Shown piece by piece: positions 1-8,514 of a stretch of DNA of 64,000 nt (position 1 is its first letter; every line of letters starts with the position of its first letter). The notes beneath the pieces are model-generated. The model did no database searches and was not told where the DNA came from. It saw only the letters and a list, made by a program, of their open reading frames with translations. This DNA comes from Clostridium gelidum (GTDB lineage Bacteria > Bacillota > Clostridia > Clostridiales > Clostridiaceae): assembly GCF_019977655.1 (NCBI RefSeq), contig NZ_AP024849.1:4745001-4809000 (forward strand), read 5' to 3'. The position numbers were made by a program, and so were the translations under genes.

Positions 1-402
1 TGCTATATTTACTCTTTGTTTCATTCCACCACTTAAAGCATTAGGATACTTATTCTTTATATCATAAATACCCACTAATTCTAAAAGCTCATTAATTTTT
101 TCATCTATGACAAATTTATCATAATATTTTTTTAATGTAAGTTCTAAATTTTCTTTAACTGTAAGCCATTCTATTAATCTATCCTCTTGAAATATATAGC
201 TTATATCACTTAAAGAAACTCCATGTATTCCTCCACTTTGTATGTCTGTTAATCCTGCTATGATATTTAAAAGTGTGCTTTTCCCACACCCTGACCTTCC
301 TATTATGCAATTTACCTTTTCATCGTAAAAATCCATATTAAAATCATTAAAAATCTCTTCATTTTCATAGGATTTATTTAAATTTTTAATACTTATGTTC
401 AT
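1..402 (-). CDS. ABC transporter ATP-binding protein (partial, 3' end outside window)
   Basis: This is the ATPase of the importer encoded just upstream (SsuB/TauB-like type), working at the inner face of the membrane. About 134 N-terminal residues are visible. They carry a Walker A motif (GRSGCGKST), a Q-loop (FQEDR) and the signature LSGGMKQR, at which point the window ends. The start ATG overlaps the TGA of the permease gene by 4 bases (ATGA), so translation is probably coupled. The Walker B and H-loop regions are not visible. Family assignment is firm; the substrate is not known. Confidence 0.93.
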   Translation of the reverse strand, partial: MNISIKNLNKSYENEEIFNDFNMDFYDEKVNCIIGRSGCGKSTLLNIIAGLTDIQSGGIHGVSLSDISYIFQEDRLIEWLTVKENLELTLKKYYDKFVIDEKINELLELVGIYDIKNKYPNALSGGMKQRVNIA

Positions 403-1154
403 TTAGTCCACCTATATATTCTTTTCTTCAATAACTTATTTATTATTTCTAAAAATAGTGATATAAAAACAATAATTACAATCCATGCAAAAATTCCTGA
501 TACATTAAAATTTACTTTTTCCAATTGTATTTGAGATCCTATTCCAAACTTTGGCTGACCGTATACCTCACCTGTAATTACCACCTTAAAAGTTAGTGAT
601 AATGTTGATACAAAAATACTCATAAAATAAAATTTCATAACTGGTAAATAAATTTTTTTAATTTTATCTTTTATGCTAACTTCATATATTTTTGTCATAT
701 CAATTATTCTTTTATCTATTTGCATAAGACCATTTCTTACACCTTCATAAAGTATTGGAAAAATTATAGCAAATCCAACTGCAAAAGGCGTTATATCTTT
801 GTCAAACCATACTAATAAAAGAACAACAAGAACCATAGTTGGGATTGTTTTAGCAAATGAATTTATAGGTTGGATTAAATACTGAAAAAAGGGATACACC
901 GCTCCGAGTACCCCTAAAATCATAGAAAAAGCTAAAGCTAATATATAACTAAGAATAGTCCTATAAAAACTACTTAAAATAACTTTCAAGAAATCTTGTT
1001 CCATAAAGATAATCTTAATAGCTTCAATAACTTGCTGTATTCTTGGAATATATATATCGTTATTTGTTATTACTGCAATCAACTGCCATAGTCCTATGAA
1101 AAATAAACATGATATCAAAGTATATAATTTACTTTTCCATGAATATTTCATCAT
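399..1154 (-). CDS. ABC transporter permease (SsuC/TauC-like)
   Basis: Membrane channel subunit of an ABC importer of the nitrate/sulfonate/taurine class. The protein has about six hydrophobic segments and a typical BPD_transp_1 core, including the EAA-like loop around 'GVRNGLMQIDKRIIDM'. An in-frame GTG at 1163 sits only 2 bases from the Shine-Dalgarno AGGAGG, so I prefer the ATG at 1154 (spacing about 11); 1151 is also possible. It overlaps the 3' end of the substrate-binding protein gene by 26 bases and the ATPase gene by 4, which indicates a tightly coupled operon. The transported compound cannot be read from the sequence. Confidence 0.9.
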   Translation of the reverse strand: MMKYSWKSKLYTLISCLFFIGLWQLIAVITNNDIYIPRIQQVIEAIKIIFMEQDFLKVILSSFYRTILSYILALAFSMILGVLGAVYPFFQYLIQPINSFAKTIPTMVLVVLLLVWFDKDITPFAVGFAIIFPILYEGVRNGLMQIDKRIIDMTKIYEVSIKDKIKKIYLPVMKFYFMSIFVSTLSLTFKVVITGEVYGQPKFGIGSQIQLEKVNFNVSGIFAWIVIIVFISLFLEIINKLLKKRIYRWTK

Positions 1155-2130
1155 CAGGTACACTTCCTCCTATTGTCTTTGGATCAAATTTATTTAATTT
1201 TTCAAAATAAGTTTTATATTCTTTATAAGAATCCTTGATATCTACATACTTAATATTAGATTTATCAATAGCTTTTATTATTATTGGCTTTTTAGCAGAA
1301 ATCCCTATTTCTTCGCAATACGTACCCAGAGTTTCCTTATCACTATATGCCCATTCAATTCCTGCCTTAACTTGATTTAAAAATTCTTTTACAAATTCCT
1401 TATTATTTTCATATAAATCTTTTTTAACTATGATTGTTGATTGTGGATATCCATATTCTGAATTATTTATCTTTTTCCACTCTTCATTTAAATCTAATAT
1501 GACTTTAAACTTTTCATTTTTGCTTTGAACTGTAGACAAAGCAGGTTCTGGTATTACTGCATATTGTGTCTTTCCTGATAAAATTATTGGTGCAAGCTCA
1601 TTCACTCCATCAACATAACTAAAATTAATATCTTTATCAACATCAATACCTTTATCTTTAAGTATTGTTCTCGCAATTATGTCAGGTGTTAATCCCTTAC
1701 CTATGTTATAAACTTCTTTTCCTTTTAAATCCTCAAAAGTTTGATTTTCATTAGTTGAACCTATGTAAAACGATCCAAATCCAACAGTCCCTGCTATTTT
1801 ATATTCTTTATTCTTATTGTATACAGTCGCCGCTAAATTAGAAGGTACTATTGCTATATCTGGTTCACTCTTCATAACACTTGTACCTAAACTTTCAGAG
1901 TTTTTCTCAATTGTATAATTAATATTATATCCAGCTTTAACTTCTGGTTTTTCCTTTATAAGCTTAGCCACTGCTATTGATGGCAGTCCATCTGGCGCTA
2001 CAAACTTAATTTCTTTAATTTCAGTGGCATTTTTTGCAGATTCACTTTTCGTTGTATTGCTATTTCCACATCCTATCAATGTTAACATTGATAATATTAT
2101 AACTAACAATAACGATAATTTCTTTTTCAT
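1129..2130 (-). CDS. ABC transporter substrate-binding lipoprotein (NMT1/THI5-like)
   Basis: Extracytoplasmic binding protein that delivers substrate to the adjacent permease. The start is the ATG at 2130, preceded by GAAGGAG. A longer in-frame ORF begins at 2169 but has no ribosome site. A type II signal peptide ends in the lipobox LIGC, so Cys21 should be lipid-modified. The mature part contains the NMT1/SsuA-type pattern (DGLPSIAVAKL near the N-terminus, then a domain with PEPALSTVQ). Candidates are sulfonates, taurine, nitrate-like anions or a pyrimidine precursor. The sequence does not decide between them. Confidence 0.9.
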   Translation of the reverse strand: MKKKLSLLLVIILSMLTLIGCGNSNTTKSESAKNATEIKEIKFVAPDGLPSIAVAKLIKEKPEVKAGYNINYTIEKNSESLGTSVMKSEPDIAIVPSNLAATVYNKNKEYKIAGTVGFGSFYIGSTNENQTFEDLKGKEVYNIGKGLTPDIIARTILKDKGIDVDKDINFSYVDGVNELAPIILSGKTQYAVIPEPALSTVQSKNEKFKVILDLNEEWKKINNSEYGYPQSTIIVKKDLYENNKEFVKEFLNQVKAGIEWAYSDKETLGTYCEEIGISAKKPIIIKAIDKSNIKYVDIKDSYKEYKTYFEKLNKFDPKTIGGSVPDDEIFMEK

Positions 2131-2149
2131 TTTTAAGTCTCCTTCTCTA

Positions 2150-2569
2150 CTACCTATATATGTCCACAATCATTCCTTGTATTTCATCTATTGTTGATGC
2201 AATATTTATATTGTCTTTTTCATCTGAAAGTAATCCTTTTGTTAATTCTTCAAGCTTATTATCAACAGTATCAACAGTTATGAAATATTGAGTTTGCCAA
2301 AAACTTATATCCTTTTTTGTTTCATACATATATTTTAGTATTGACTCCAAATACTCTTTTATCATCTTCTTGTACATAATTACATCAACATAAGTCTTTG
2401 TAGTTATAAGCTTACTACCTCTTTTTTTTATATCATCTATCATCTTGTTAAGTTGTTCTTCTGATTTTTTATGTCTTTCTTGACTAAAACTTTGAGAAAA
2501 ATCCTTCTTTTCAGAAACAACTTTTCTTTCAGATGTTGCACTTCCTCTTCTTACTCTTCCTATTTCCAT
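2150..2569 (-). CDS. YaaR family protein (DUF327)
   Basis: A 139-residue soluble protein. After a charged, probably disordered first 35 residues it shows the pattern of the YaaR/DUF327 family: 'GSKLITTKTYVDVIMYKKMIKEYLE' region, then a helical stretch ending in 'IDEIQGMIVDIY'. The family is widespread in Firmicutes and has no established biochemical role. It lies 19 bases upstream of the binding-protein gene on the same strand, so it is probably the first gene of that transcript, although nothing links it functionally to transport. An AAAGGA ribosome site precedes the ATG. Confidence 0.8.
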   Translation of the reverse strand: MEIGRVRRGSATSERKVVSEKKDFSQSFSQERHKKSEEQLNKMIDDIKKRGSKLITTKTYVDVIMYKKMIKEYLESILKYMYETKKDISFWQTQYFITVDTVDNKLEELTKGLLSDEKDNINIASTIDEIQGMIVDIYR

Positions 2570-3143
2570 ATATACTCAATCCTTTCTTATATCAATATAC
2601 AATTTAAACTTAAATACCTTTAAAATTCCAAATATATATTTTTAAAGCTCCAAAGAATGTTTAAAAATAATTGTACATTGCAACTTGTGCCACACTACAC
2701 TAAAGGCATGAACTATAAGATTGTGCATTAAAATAATTATCAATCATTAATTGTTTATTACGTCTATATTCTACTTAATTAAAATCAAATACCTTAGTAA
2801 TTCCTCATATGTAGATGTATAATTCCTTAAAAATATAACTATCCATAATTAATTATATCAAAGTTATGTCGTCTTCTCCACTTATATTTTTTGAATGTGA
2901 TTAAAACATATATTTCATTTTTTCACACGTATATAATTTCGCAAAATCTGTAAATATATTTGTGTATATTAATTTATTTTAATGGAGCAATTTTACTATA
3001 TTATCATTATAATATTTTACTATTTAAATTATAGTTTTTTATGTATATTAACAAAGTTTTTTTATATTTTCAAATACACTTGAAAAAAAGAAATATTTAT
3101 ACTAAAATTTAAGTTATAAAAGGGATTTTAGGAGGTAATAATT
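2570..3143. other. Divergent intergenic region, AT-rich
   Basis: About 570 bases between the start of the yaaR-like gene (minus) and the small unknown gene (plus). It must hold the promoters of both. Apart from the promoter at 3080-3108 I see no ORF of note, repeat or convincing hairpin. Confidence 0.6.
3080..3108 (+). promoter_or_regulatory. Sigma-A-type promoter of the 3144 gene
   Basis: TTGAAA (3080-3085) and TAAAAT (3103-3108) are separated by 17 bases. The -10 lies about 35 bases before the ATG at 3144, with a good AGGAGGT ribosome site in between. Confidence 0.6.
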
Positions 3144-3446
3144 ATGATAATAAGATGTATAGATAATAATCTTTGTTCAACTTTAACATTAAGTAGAGAC
3201 TACATAGTTCTAGAGGAAGCTTCTGAATATTATGTAATTCTTGATGACCAAAATGAAGAAACAACTTGCAGAAAAACAAGATTTGAAATTGTTGAAGATG
3301 GTGGCTTAACTAAAAAAGCTAAAGCTACTATTACAGAATTAAGTTATCAATTGGAAAATAATTTTAAAGACATTAAACAATTCTCAATCAGAAAAAATTC
3401 TAAAGGTGAAATCAAAGAAATAGCTGTAAAATTTAAATATAACTAA
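3144..3446 (+). CDS. Small protein of unknown function (DUF6501-like N-terminus)
   Basis: A 100-residue soluble protein. The first 50 residues (MIIRCIDN..LTLSRDYIVLEE..YYVILDD..) resemble the small beta-barrel modules that are common in Firmicute and phage hypothetical proteins (DUF6501 type). The second half is lysine-rich with a short amphipathic helix. There is no signal peptide or catalytic motif. It has a clear ribosome site, its own promoter and its own terminator, so it is a monocistronic gene. I do not know its function; the fold comparison is only by resemblance. Confidence 0.75.
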   Translation: MIIRCIDNNLCSTLTLSRDYIVLEEASEYYVILDDQNEETTCRKTRFEIVEDGGLTKKAKATITELSYQLENNFKDIKQFSIRKNSKGEIKEIAVKFKYN

Positions 3447-3450
3447 GAGA

Positions 3451-3479
3451 AAAGTTCTGCTAATCGCAGAACTTTTTTT
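3451..3479 (+). terminator. Intrinsic terminator
   Basis: A perfect stem of about 10 bp (AAAGTTCTGC / GCAGAACTTT) with a 5-base loop is followed by a T tract, 5 bases after the stop of the 3144-3446 gene. Confidence 0.93.
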
Positions 3480-3484
3480 AATGC

Positions 3485-3707
3485 ACTTATGTAAATAATC
3501 CGCCGAAATTGAATACATATTTGTTCCATAGGACTAAGAAAATTTCGCTGGAAACTTCTAAATGGCAGGTTGCACCCATTTCTGCATGCTCCTGAGGCAA
3601 GCTCAGGACAAGCAAAAATGGAACAACCTGCCCTTAAGAAGTTTCAGCAGCTTATTTTCAATGCCTATTCCACAAACATGTATCCAATTTCTCTGTTTGG
3701 ATATAAA
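3485..3707. repeat. Family 1 palindromic element, copy A
   Basis: An imperfect palindrome of about 220 bp in a convergent gene gap. The left arm (from ACTTATGT) and right arm (ending GGATATAAAC) pair over roughly 100 bases with regular mismatches and bulges. The tip is CCTGAG-gcaag-CTCAGG. It is clearly related to 10341-10576 (inverted), 15729-15957 and 33841-34034. Some stem segments differ between copies but stay paired: ACTTC/GAAGT here against GCCAC/GTGGC in the copy at 15729. Short ORFs that run through it are by-products of the repeat. Confidence 0.88.
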
Positions 3708-3743
3708 CCTAATCAAAATTTTCATCTTAGGTATCTGTATTTA

Positions 3744-3832
3744 GTTAAAAACTCCACTGGAAAAGTGATGCTCTAAAAGTGAGAGTTCAAATCTTGTATT
3801 TGGACACTCGAACTTTCTAGTGAGTTTTTAAC
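3744..3832. terminator. Long inverted repeat, probable terminator between convergent genes
   Basis: Outer arms GTTAAAAACTC / GAGTTTTTAAC and an inner stem (GAGAGTTCAAAT against ATTTGGACACTC) form an 89-bp hairpin just past the end of asnB. On the minus strand it ends in T-rich sequence. Its sequence is not that of family 1 or family 2. Confidence 0.6.
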
Positions 3833-3851
3833 CATAATTATGCATTGAAAA

Positions 3852-5696
3852 TTAAGTTAGTATATTAATATTATATTCTTTAAGCCAAATATTTACTTGT
3901 ATCAAATAAGCAATTAATTGTGGCCCTGTCATTAGCTGTCCATACCATGGTACTTTATAGGATTCTCCTTTAGTTCTTAGAATTTCTCTGATTGCTTTAT
4001 CATCAATGACTTCATGAATTGGTGATGATTTATCATCTAATATTTTTCTCATCATGTTACATACTATATCTGTATATATTGGGTTATGTGTCTTTGGATA
4101 TGGGCTCTTCTTTCTGTATATAATATCCTTTGGTAATATTCCTTCAAAGGCTGCTCTGAGTAGGCCTTTTTCTCTGCCTTTATATAACTTTATCTCTGCT
4201 GGTAAATTGAACGCATAATCTACTAATCTAATATCTGCAAATGGAACTCTTGCCTCTAAACCATTATACATACTAACCCTATCTTTTCTTGTAAGAAGTT
4301 GTACCATGAACCATTTTAAATTAAGATAAGATACTTCTCTCATTCTATGATCTCGTCTGCTCTCACCATCAAGATGAGGCACTTTACTTAAAGATTTTTC
4401 ATATTGTGTTCTAACTAAATCTTCTAGCGGCATATTCTTTAAACTCGAATTCACTATAGCTTTTCTATTACTAACAAATCTTGACCACGGAAAGGTATCT
4501 AAATAGAACATTTCATCTCTTGTAAACCAAGGATATCCTCCAAAGATTTCATCAGCACATTCTCCAGTAAGACCAACTACAAAGTCCTTACGAATTTCTT
4601 TGCAGAATAAAAGCATAGATGAATCAATATCTGCCATACCTGGTAAATCCCTTGAAATTACAGCGTCTTTTAATGCTACTGCCAAATCTGTATGATCCAA
4701 AACCACTTTTCTATGATTACTACCAATGAATTTAGACATTTCCTCTGACCAATATTCATCTGAGGTAGGTTGGAATAATGATGATTTAAAATACTTTTCA
4801 TTGTCTTCATAATTTATAGAATAAGTAGTAAGGGTCTTTCCTTGTTTTCTAAATTCCTCTGCTGCTATCATGGAAATAATGGATGAATCTAATCCACCTG
4901 ATAAAAATGTACAAACTGGTACATCTCCAACTAATTGTCTTTTTATTGCATCTGTTAGCAATTCTCTTGTATGAACTATTGCTTCTTCTGGAGTTTCATG
5001 GAATTCCTTTGCTTCCAATTTCCAATATTCCCACGTTTTAATATTATTATCACTTGAAATCAAAAGACAATTTGCTGGTGCAACTTCTTTTATATTTTTA
5101 AATATTGCACTTCCTGGCACTGTAGCAGGTCCAAGTCCAAAAATTTCAGTCAACCCATCTCTATCAATTTCTCTCTTAATTCTTGGATCTGCTAAAATAG
5201 TTTTTATTTCTGATCCAAAGACAAGAGTATTATTATTCACAGTATAAAATAATGGTTTAACTCCCATTTGATCTCTAGCTAAAAATACTTCTTTTTTATC
5301 TTCATCAAAAATCCCAAAAGCAAAAATACCTATTAATTTATTAATACATTCTTTGCCAAAGCAAATGTACGATGTAAGCAATACTTCCGTATCAGAATAA
5401 GAATCAAAAGTAAATCCTTTAGTTTTTAATTCTTTCCTTAAATCTTCTGTATTATAAAGTTCTCCATTATAAACTAATGTATACTTTTTACCTTGAAATA
5501 TTTTGGTCATTGGTTGCATTCCACCCTTAGGGTCTACTACAATCAATCTTCTATGACCTAACAAGACATTTTGAGAAATATAATACCCCTTAGAATCTGG
5601 ACCTCTTCTCTCCAATGTTTTTATCATCTTTTCTAATATCTCTTTATCTTGTATTATATCTTTTTTGAAATTTACGAGTCCTGCAATACCACACAT
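3852..5696 (-). CDS. asnB: Asparagine synthase (glutamine-hydrolysing)
   Basis: Converts aspartate, glutamine and ATP to asparagine and glutamate in the cytoplasm. At 614 residues it has the normal length of the class. The N-terminal glutaminase domain begins MCGIAG, so Cys2 is the nucleophile once Met1 is removed; RGPD and NGELYN follow. The synthetase domain has the PP-loop SGGLDSS at residues 266-272. An AGAGGG ribosome site precedes the ATG. The gene seems monocistronic. A set of three to four 40-base direct repeats lies 110-240 bases upstream, possibly within or in front of its leader. The family is unambiguous. Confidence 0.95.
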   Translation of the reverse strand: MCGIAGLVNFKKDIIQDKEILEKMIKTLERRGPDSKGYYISQNVLLGHRRLIVVDPKGGMQPMTKIFQGKKYTLVYNGELYNTEDLRKELKTKGFTFDSYSDTEVLLTSYICFGKECINKLIGIFAFGIFDEDKKEVFLARDQMGVKPLFYTVNNNTLVFGSEIKTILADPRIKREIDRDGLTEIFGLGPATVPGSAIFKNIKEVAPANCLLISSDNNIKTWEYWKLEAKEFHETPEEAIVHTRELLTDAIKRQLVGDVPVCTFLSGGLDSSIISMIAAEEFRKQGKTLTTYSINYEDNEKYFKSSLFQPTSDEYWSEEMSKFIGSNHRKVVLDHTDLAVALKDAVISRDLPGMADIDSSMLLFCKEIRKDFVVGLTGECADEIFGGYPWFTRDEMFYLDTFPWSRFVSNRKAIVNSSLKNMPLEDLVRTQYEKSLSKVPHLDGESRRDHRMREVSYLNLKWFMVQLLTRKDRVSMYNGLEARVPFADIRLVDYAFNLPAEIKLYKGREKGLLRAAFEGILPKDIIYRKKSPYPKTHNPIYTDIVCNMMRKILDDKSSPIHEVIDDKAIREILRTKGESYKVPWYGQLMTGPQLIAYLIQVNIWLKEYNINILT

Positions 5697-5810
5697 TCAT
5701 TTCACCCTCTAATTGTATTTAGTTAAGCATATTCAAAAATCACAACTCCACACCTTATTAAAATCTTGTTTAATATGCCTTACATTATTAAAATATGCAC
5801 ATCTAAAAAA

Positions 5811-5941
5811 AGTGCGACAGCACAACCAAGATCTTTTACACTTATAAAAAAAGTGCGACAGCACAACCAAGATCTTTTCACCTCTATAAAAAGTGCGACA
5901 GCACACTAAAATCTTTTACACCAAAAAAAAGTGCGAAACTC
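5811..5941. repeat. Tandem direct repeats, unit about 40 bp, 3.3 copies
   Basis: Units begin at 5811, 5852, 5892 and 5930 (periods 41, 40 and 38). Each has AAAAAAGTGCGACAGCAC, and the first three continue into a conserved stretch ending in ATCTTTT; the fourth breaks off after GTGCGA. Read on the minus strand (the asnB direction), each complete unit is a tiny stem GTGC-TGTC-GCAC followed by six or seven T, resembling a weak intrinsic terminator. The array lies between asnB and the divergent germination gene. Confidence 0.9.
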
Positions 5942-6018
5942 TTATTTCTATAGTTATACGTGGAAATTTAAGTAACTTAAGAGCTAGGTGTATATATTAT
6001 TTAAAGAAAATAATTTAT

Positions 6019-6047
6019 GAATACAATTTTTCATATATCACATACTA
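6019..6047 (+). promoter_or_regulatory. Sigma-G (forespore) promoter of the germination gene
   Basis: GAATA (6019-6023) and CATACTA (6041-6047), 17 bases apart, match the sigma-G consensus (-35 GHATR, -10 CATxxTA, spacing 17-18). They lie 40 bases before the start of a GerA/SpoVAF-type gene, which is expected to be expressed in the forespore. Confidence 0.7.
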
Positions 6048-6086
6048 TATTTATACTATTTCATTAGAGAGAGAAGGTTAGATAAT

Positions 6087-7502
6087 TTGAATGTCACATA
6101 TGATTGCAAACAAAATATTGAGCTAATTCATTCACATTTAGCAATAGACAAAAGTTTCGATATTGTTGAAAGAACATTTGTAGTAGGCGGACATGATGCT
6201 GTCCTATATTTCCTGAATGGTTTTATTAAAGACAACATCATGGAAGATATATTAAGATCATTTTTTAAAATATCTCCTGAAACTATGAATTCATATATAA
6301 CTATTGATGATTTTATGAATCATGAAATTCCTCATGTATCTATTGAAAGACAAAGTGATTTAGAAAAAATTATACATGCATTATTAACTGGTCAAACAAT
6401 AATGTTTGTTGGTGGTTATGATTCATTTATAGTTCTTGATTTGCGTACTTATCCAGGAACAGATTCATCAAAACCCGAAAAAGAAAAAACTTTAAGAGGT
6501 GGAAGAGATGCCTTTATAGAAAAATTAGTTTTTAATTCTGCCTTTATAAGAAGAAGAATACGTGATCCTAGATTAGTTTTTGAAATGCATTCAGTTGGTG
6601 ATATTTCAAAAACAGATGTGTGTCTTGCGTACATTGATGGAGTTTCAGATCCTAAAGTCCATGATTTAATAGTTAATAGTTTGTCAGAATTAGATATAAA
6701 AGCCTTAACTCTTGGCGATCAAAGTTTAGTTGATATTATGTGCAAAAAAAATTGGCTTAATCCATTTCCCAAGGTAAGATATACGGAAAGACCTGATGTA
6801 GCTGCTGCACATATAGTTGAAGGAAAAATAATAGTAATTGTAGATAATTCTCCAAATGTTATGATTCTTCCAACTGGACTTTTCGATTTTTTACAAGATG
6901 TTAATGATTATTATTTCCCAGTATTTACAGGAAATTATTTAAGGATTATTAGAAATTTAACATTATTATCAACTATTCTAATTACGCCTCTTTATTTACT
7001 TTTTGTAAACGGTAATGTTTTTTTGCCACCGTTTTTTGATTTTTTAAAACCACAAGACTACTTTGCTATTCCTATGGCAATTCAATTCATAATTTTAGAA
7101 TTTGCTGTAGATGTGTTAAAATTAGCAGGTTTAAATACTCCCAGTCCACTTGGAAGTTCACTTTCTTTAATTGGAGGTTTAATTCTTGGTGAATATGCAA
7201 TAAAGACAGGTTGGTTTACAACTCAGTCTATATTATATATGGCTATAGTAACTCTTGGAGATTTCACTCAACCTAGTTTAGAAATGACTTTTGCAATTAA
7301 ATTTTCAAGAATGACATTATTAGTACTTTGTGCAATATTTGGATTTTGGGGATTTATAGGCGGTATTATACTTTTACTTATAATCATGGGAACTACTAAA
7401 ACAGTAGCAGGAGATAAGTACTTCTATCCATTAGTACCATTCAATTGGAAAAAGCTCAAAAATTTATTATTCAGAACAAGAATCTCAAAAGATGTTCAAT
7501 AA
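6087..7502 (+). CDS. GerA-family spore germination protein, SpoVAF-like
   Basis: An inner-membrane spore protein of the GerA A-subunit family. The soluble N-terminal half (about 1-290) carries the family pattern around DLRTYPG, a GGRDAF segment and FIRRRIRDPRL. The C-terminal half has five or so membrane helices, with the conserved SPLGSSLSLIGGLILGE segment. The length (471) and solitary position, without B or C subunit genes, fit SpoVAF better than a germinant-receptor A subunit. Translation probably starts at the TTG at 6087 behind AGAAGG. The sigma-G promoter upstream supports forespore expression. Family membership is firm; the SpoVAF role is inferred. Confidence 0.88.
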   Translation: MNVTYDCKQNIELIHSHLAIDKSFDIVERTFVVGGHDAVLYFLNGFIKDNIMEDILRSFFKISPETMNSYITIDDFMNHEIPHVSIERQSDLEKIIHALLTGQTIMFVGGYDSFIVLDLRTYPGTDSSKPEKEKTLRGGRDAFIEKLVFNSAFIRRRIRDPRLVFEMHSVGDISKTDVCLAYIDGVSDPKVHDLIVNSLSELDIKALTLGDQSLVDIMCKKNWLNPFPKVRYTERPDVAAAHIVEGKIIVIVDNSPNVMILPTGLFDFLQDVNDYYFPVFTGNYLRIIRNLTLLSTILITPLYLLFVNGNVFLPPFFDFLKPQDYFAIPMAIQFIILEFAVDVLKLAGLNTPSPLGSSLSLIGGLILGEYAIKTGWFTTQSILYMAIVTLGDFTQPSLEMTFAIKFSRMTLLVLCAIFGFWGFIGGIILLLIIMGTTKTVAGDKYFYPLVPFNWKKLKNLLFRTRISKDVQ

Positions 7503-7536
7503 TATTTTTTATCACACATGTAATCTAAAAAATAAT

Positions 7537-7586
7537 AGAAGGTATTTGAAATATAGTATATCTACTTTCAAATACCTTCTTTATTT
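7537..7586. terminator. Bidirectional intrinsic terminator
   Basis: A 15-bp perfect stem AGAAGGTATTTGAAA / TTTCAAATACCTTCT with T-rich sequence on its downstream side lies between the convergent germination gene and the cvfB-like gene. Confidence 0.85.
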
Positions 7587-7628
7587 ACACATAGTGACTT
7601 TCTATTTTTTAACATGCCTTATATAATT

Positions 7629-8465
7629 TTAAAGAATTCTGGTTCCTTCTTTATCTTGTGTTATTATTTTTTGCTTCATTAATCCACCAAGAGTCATTTT
7701 AAAGTAATTTTTACTTGTATTAAATTCTTTTTTTATATCTTCTGAAGAAGATTTATCATTGAATGGCATAAATCCTCCATTTTCTTTTAAATACTTAAGT
7801 ATTTTATCTGTTAATATTTCTCTTTCATCTAATCTTTTTTTTCTTGTTGTTATTCCAAGAGTACCATCTTCATAAATTATCTTAACTCTTGCTTGTATTT
7901 CTTCACCTGGGTGTATATATTCAAAATGCTCATTTGCTAATATTAATCCTCTATATTTCCCATCAACCATTACATTTAACGTACCATTTTCACATGTATC
8001 ATAAACTATTGCACTAATCTCATCTGAAGACTTATACGTGCCTTCTTCTGCTATCTCCATGTATGAATCTATTCTTGTTGTACCAGCTAATCTATCAGTT
8101 TTATCTACATACATACCAAATAAATATTTTTTGCCTTCTTTAATATTAAAACTTTGCTCTCTAAGTGGAATAAACAAGTCTCTTTCAAGTCCAATATTTA
8201 CAAATGCTCCAATATTATTTTGAGTCACAACTTCCAAATAACCAATTTTACCTACTGTTAAAAGTGGCTTTTTTAAAGTTGAAATTAGTCTATCTTTAGA
8301 GTCTCTGTAAATAAACACCTCTAATCTATCTCCCACTTTAATTTCATGTCCCTTTGTTGCACTATTTGGAAGTAAAACTTCGTCACCAAAATCATCCTCA
8401 AGGTAATATCCAAATTCTACCTTTTTGCTCACTTTTAATTGATTGTATTCTCCAACTATCATCAT
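7629..8465 (-). CDS. CvfB-type S1 RNA-binding protein (YitL-like)
   Basis: A 278-residue cytoplasmic protein of the CvfB family (conserved virulence factor B in staphylococci, YitL in Bacillus). It has serial S1-like beta-barrels in the first about 210 residues, including 'VGKIGYLEVVTQNNIGAFVN' and 'GEEIQARVKIIYEDG', and a C-terminal winged helix with 'YFKMTLGGLMKQKII'. Family proteins bind RNA and affect expression of exported factors; the role here is unknown. An AGGAGG-like site stands before ATGATG, so the start is 8465 or 8462. It is followed about 50 bases upstream by the carbonic-anhydrase-like gene on the same strand. Confidence 0.9.
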   Translation of the reverse strand: MMIVGEYNQLKVSKKVEFGYYLEDDFGDEVLLPNSATKGHEIKVGDRLEVFIYRDSKDRLISTLKKPLLTVGKIGYLEVVTQNNIGAFVNIGLERDLFIPLREQSFNIKEGKKYLFGMYVDKTDRLAGTTRIDSYMEIAEEGTYKSSDEISAIVYDTCENGTLNVMVDGKYRGLILANEHFEYIHPGEEIQARVKIIYEDGTLGITTRKKRLDEREILTDKILKYLKENGGFMPFNDKSSSEDIKKEFNTSKNYFKMTLGGLMKQKIITQDKEGTRIL

Positions 8466-8514
8466 TTTGTTATTTCCTCCATTAACTATTTAAGATCCTA
8501 TCTTATTCTTTTTT

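Noticed and set aside
3562..3776. Overlapping 60- and 68-codon plus-strand ORFs
   Set aside because: They run through the family 1 palindrome, have no ribosome site and change with each copy; by-products of the repeat.
3770..3832. tRNA-like piece (GTTCAAATC)
   Set aside because: The T-arm-like string does not have a matching T stem or acceptor; it is one arm of the inverted repeat at 3744-3832.
5811..5941. CRISPR array
   Set aside because: The units are contiguous, without spacers of unrelated sequence, and no cas genes are present.
5893..6081. 62-codon plus-strand ORF upstream of the germination gene
   Set aside because: It lies over the tandem repeats and the sigma-G promoter, with no ribosome site and no protein-like composition.
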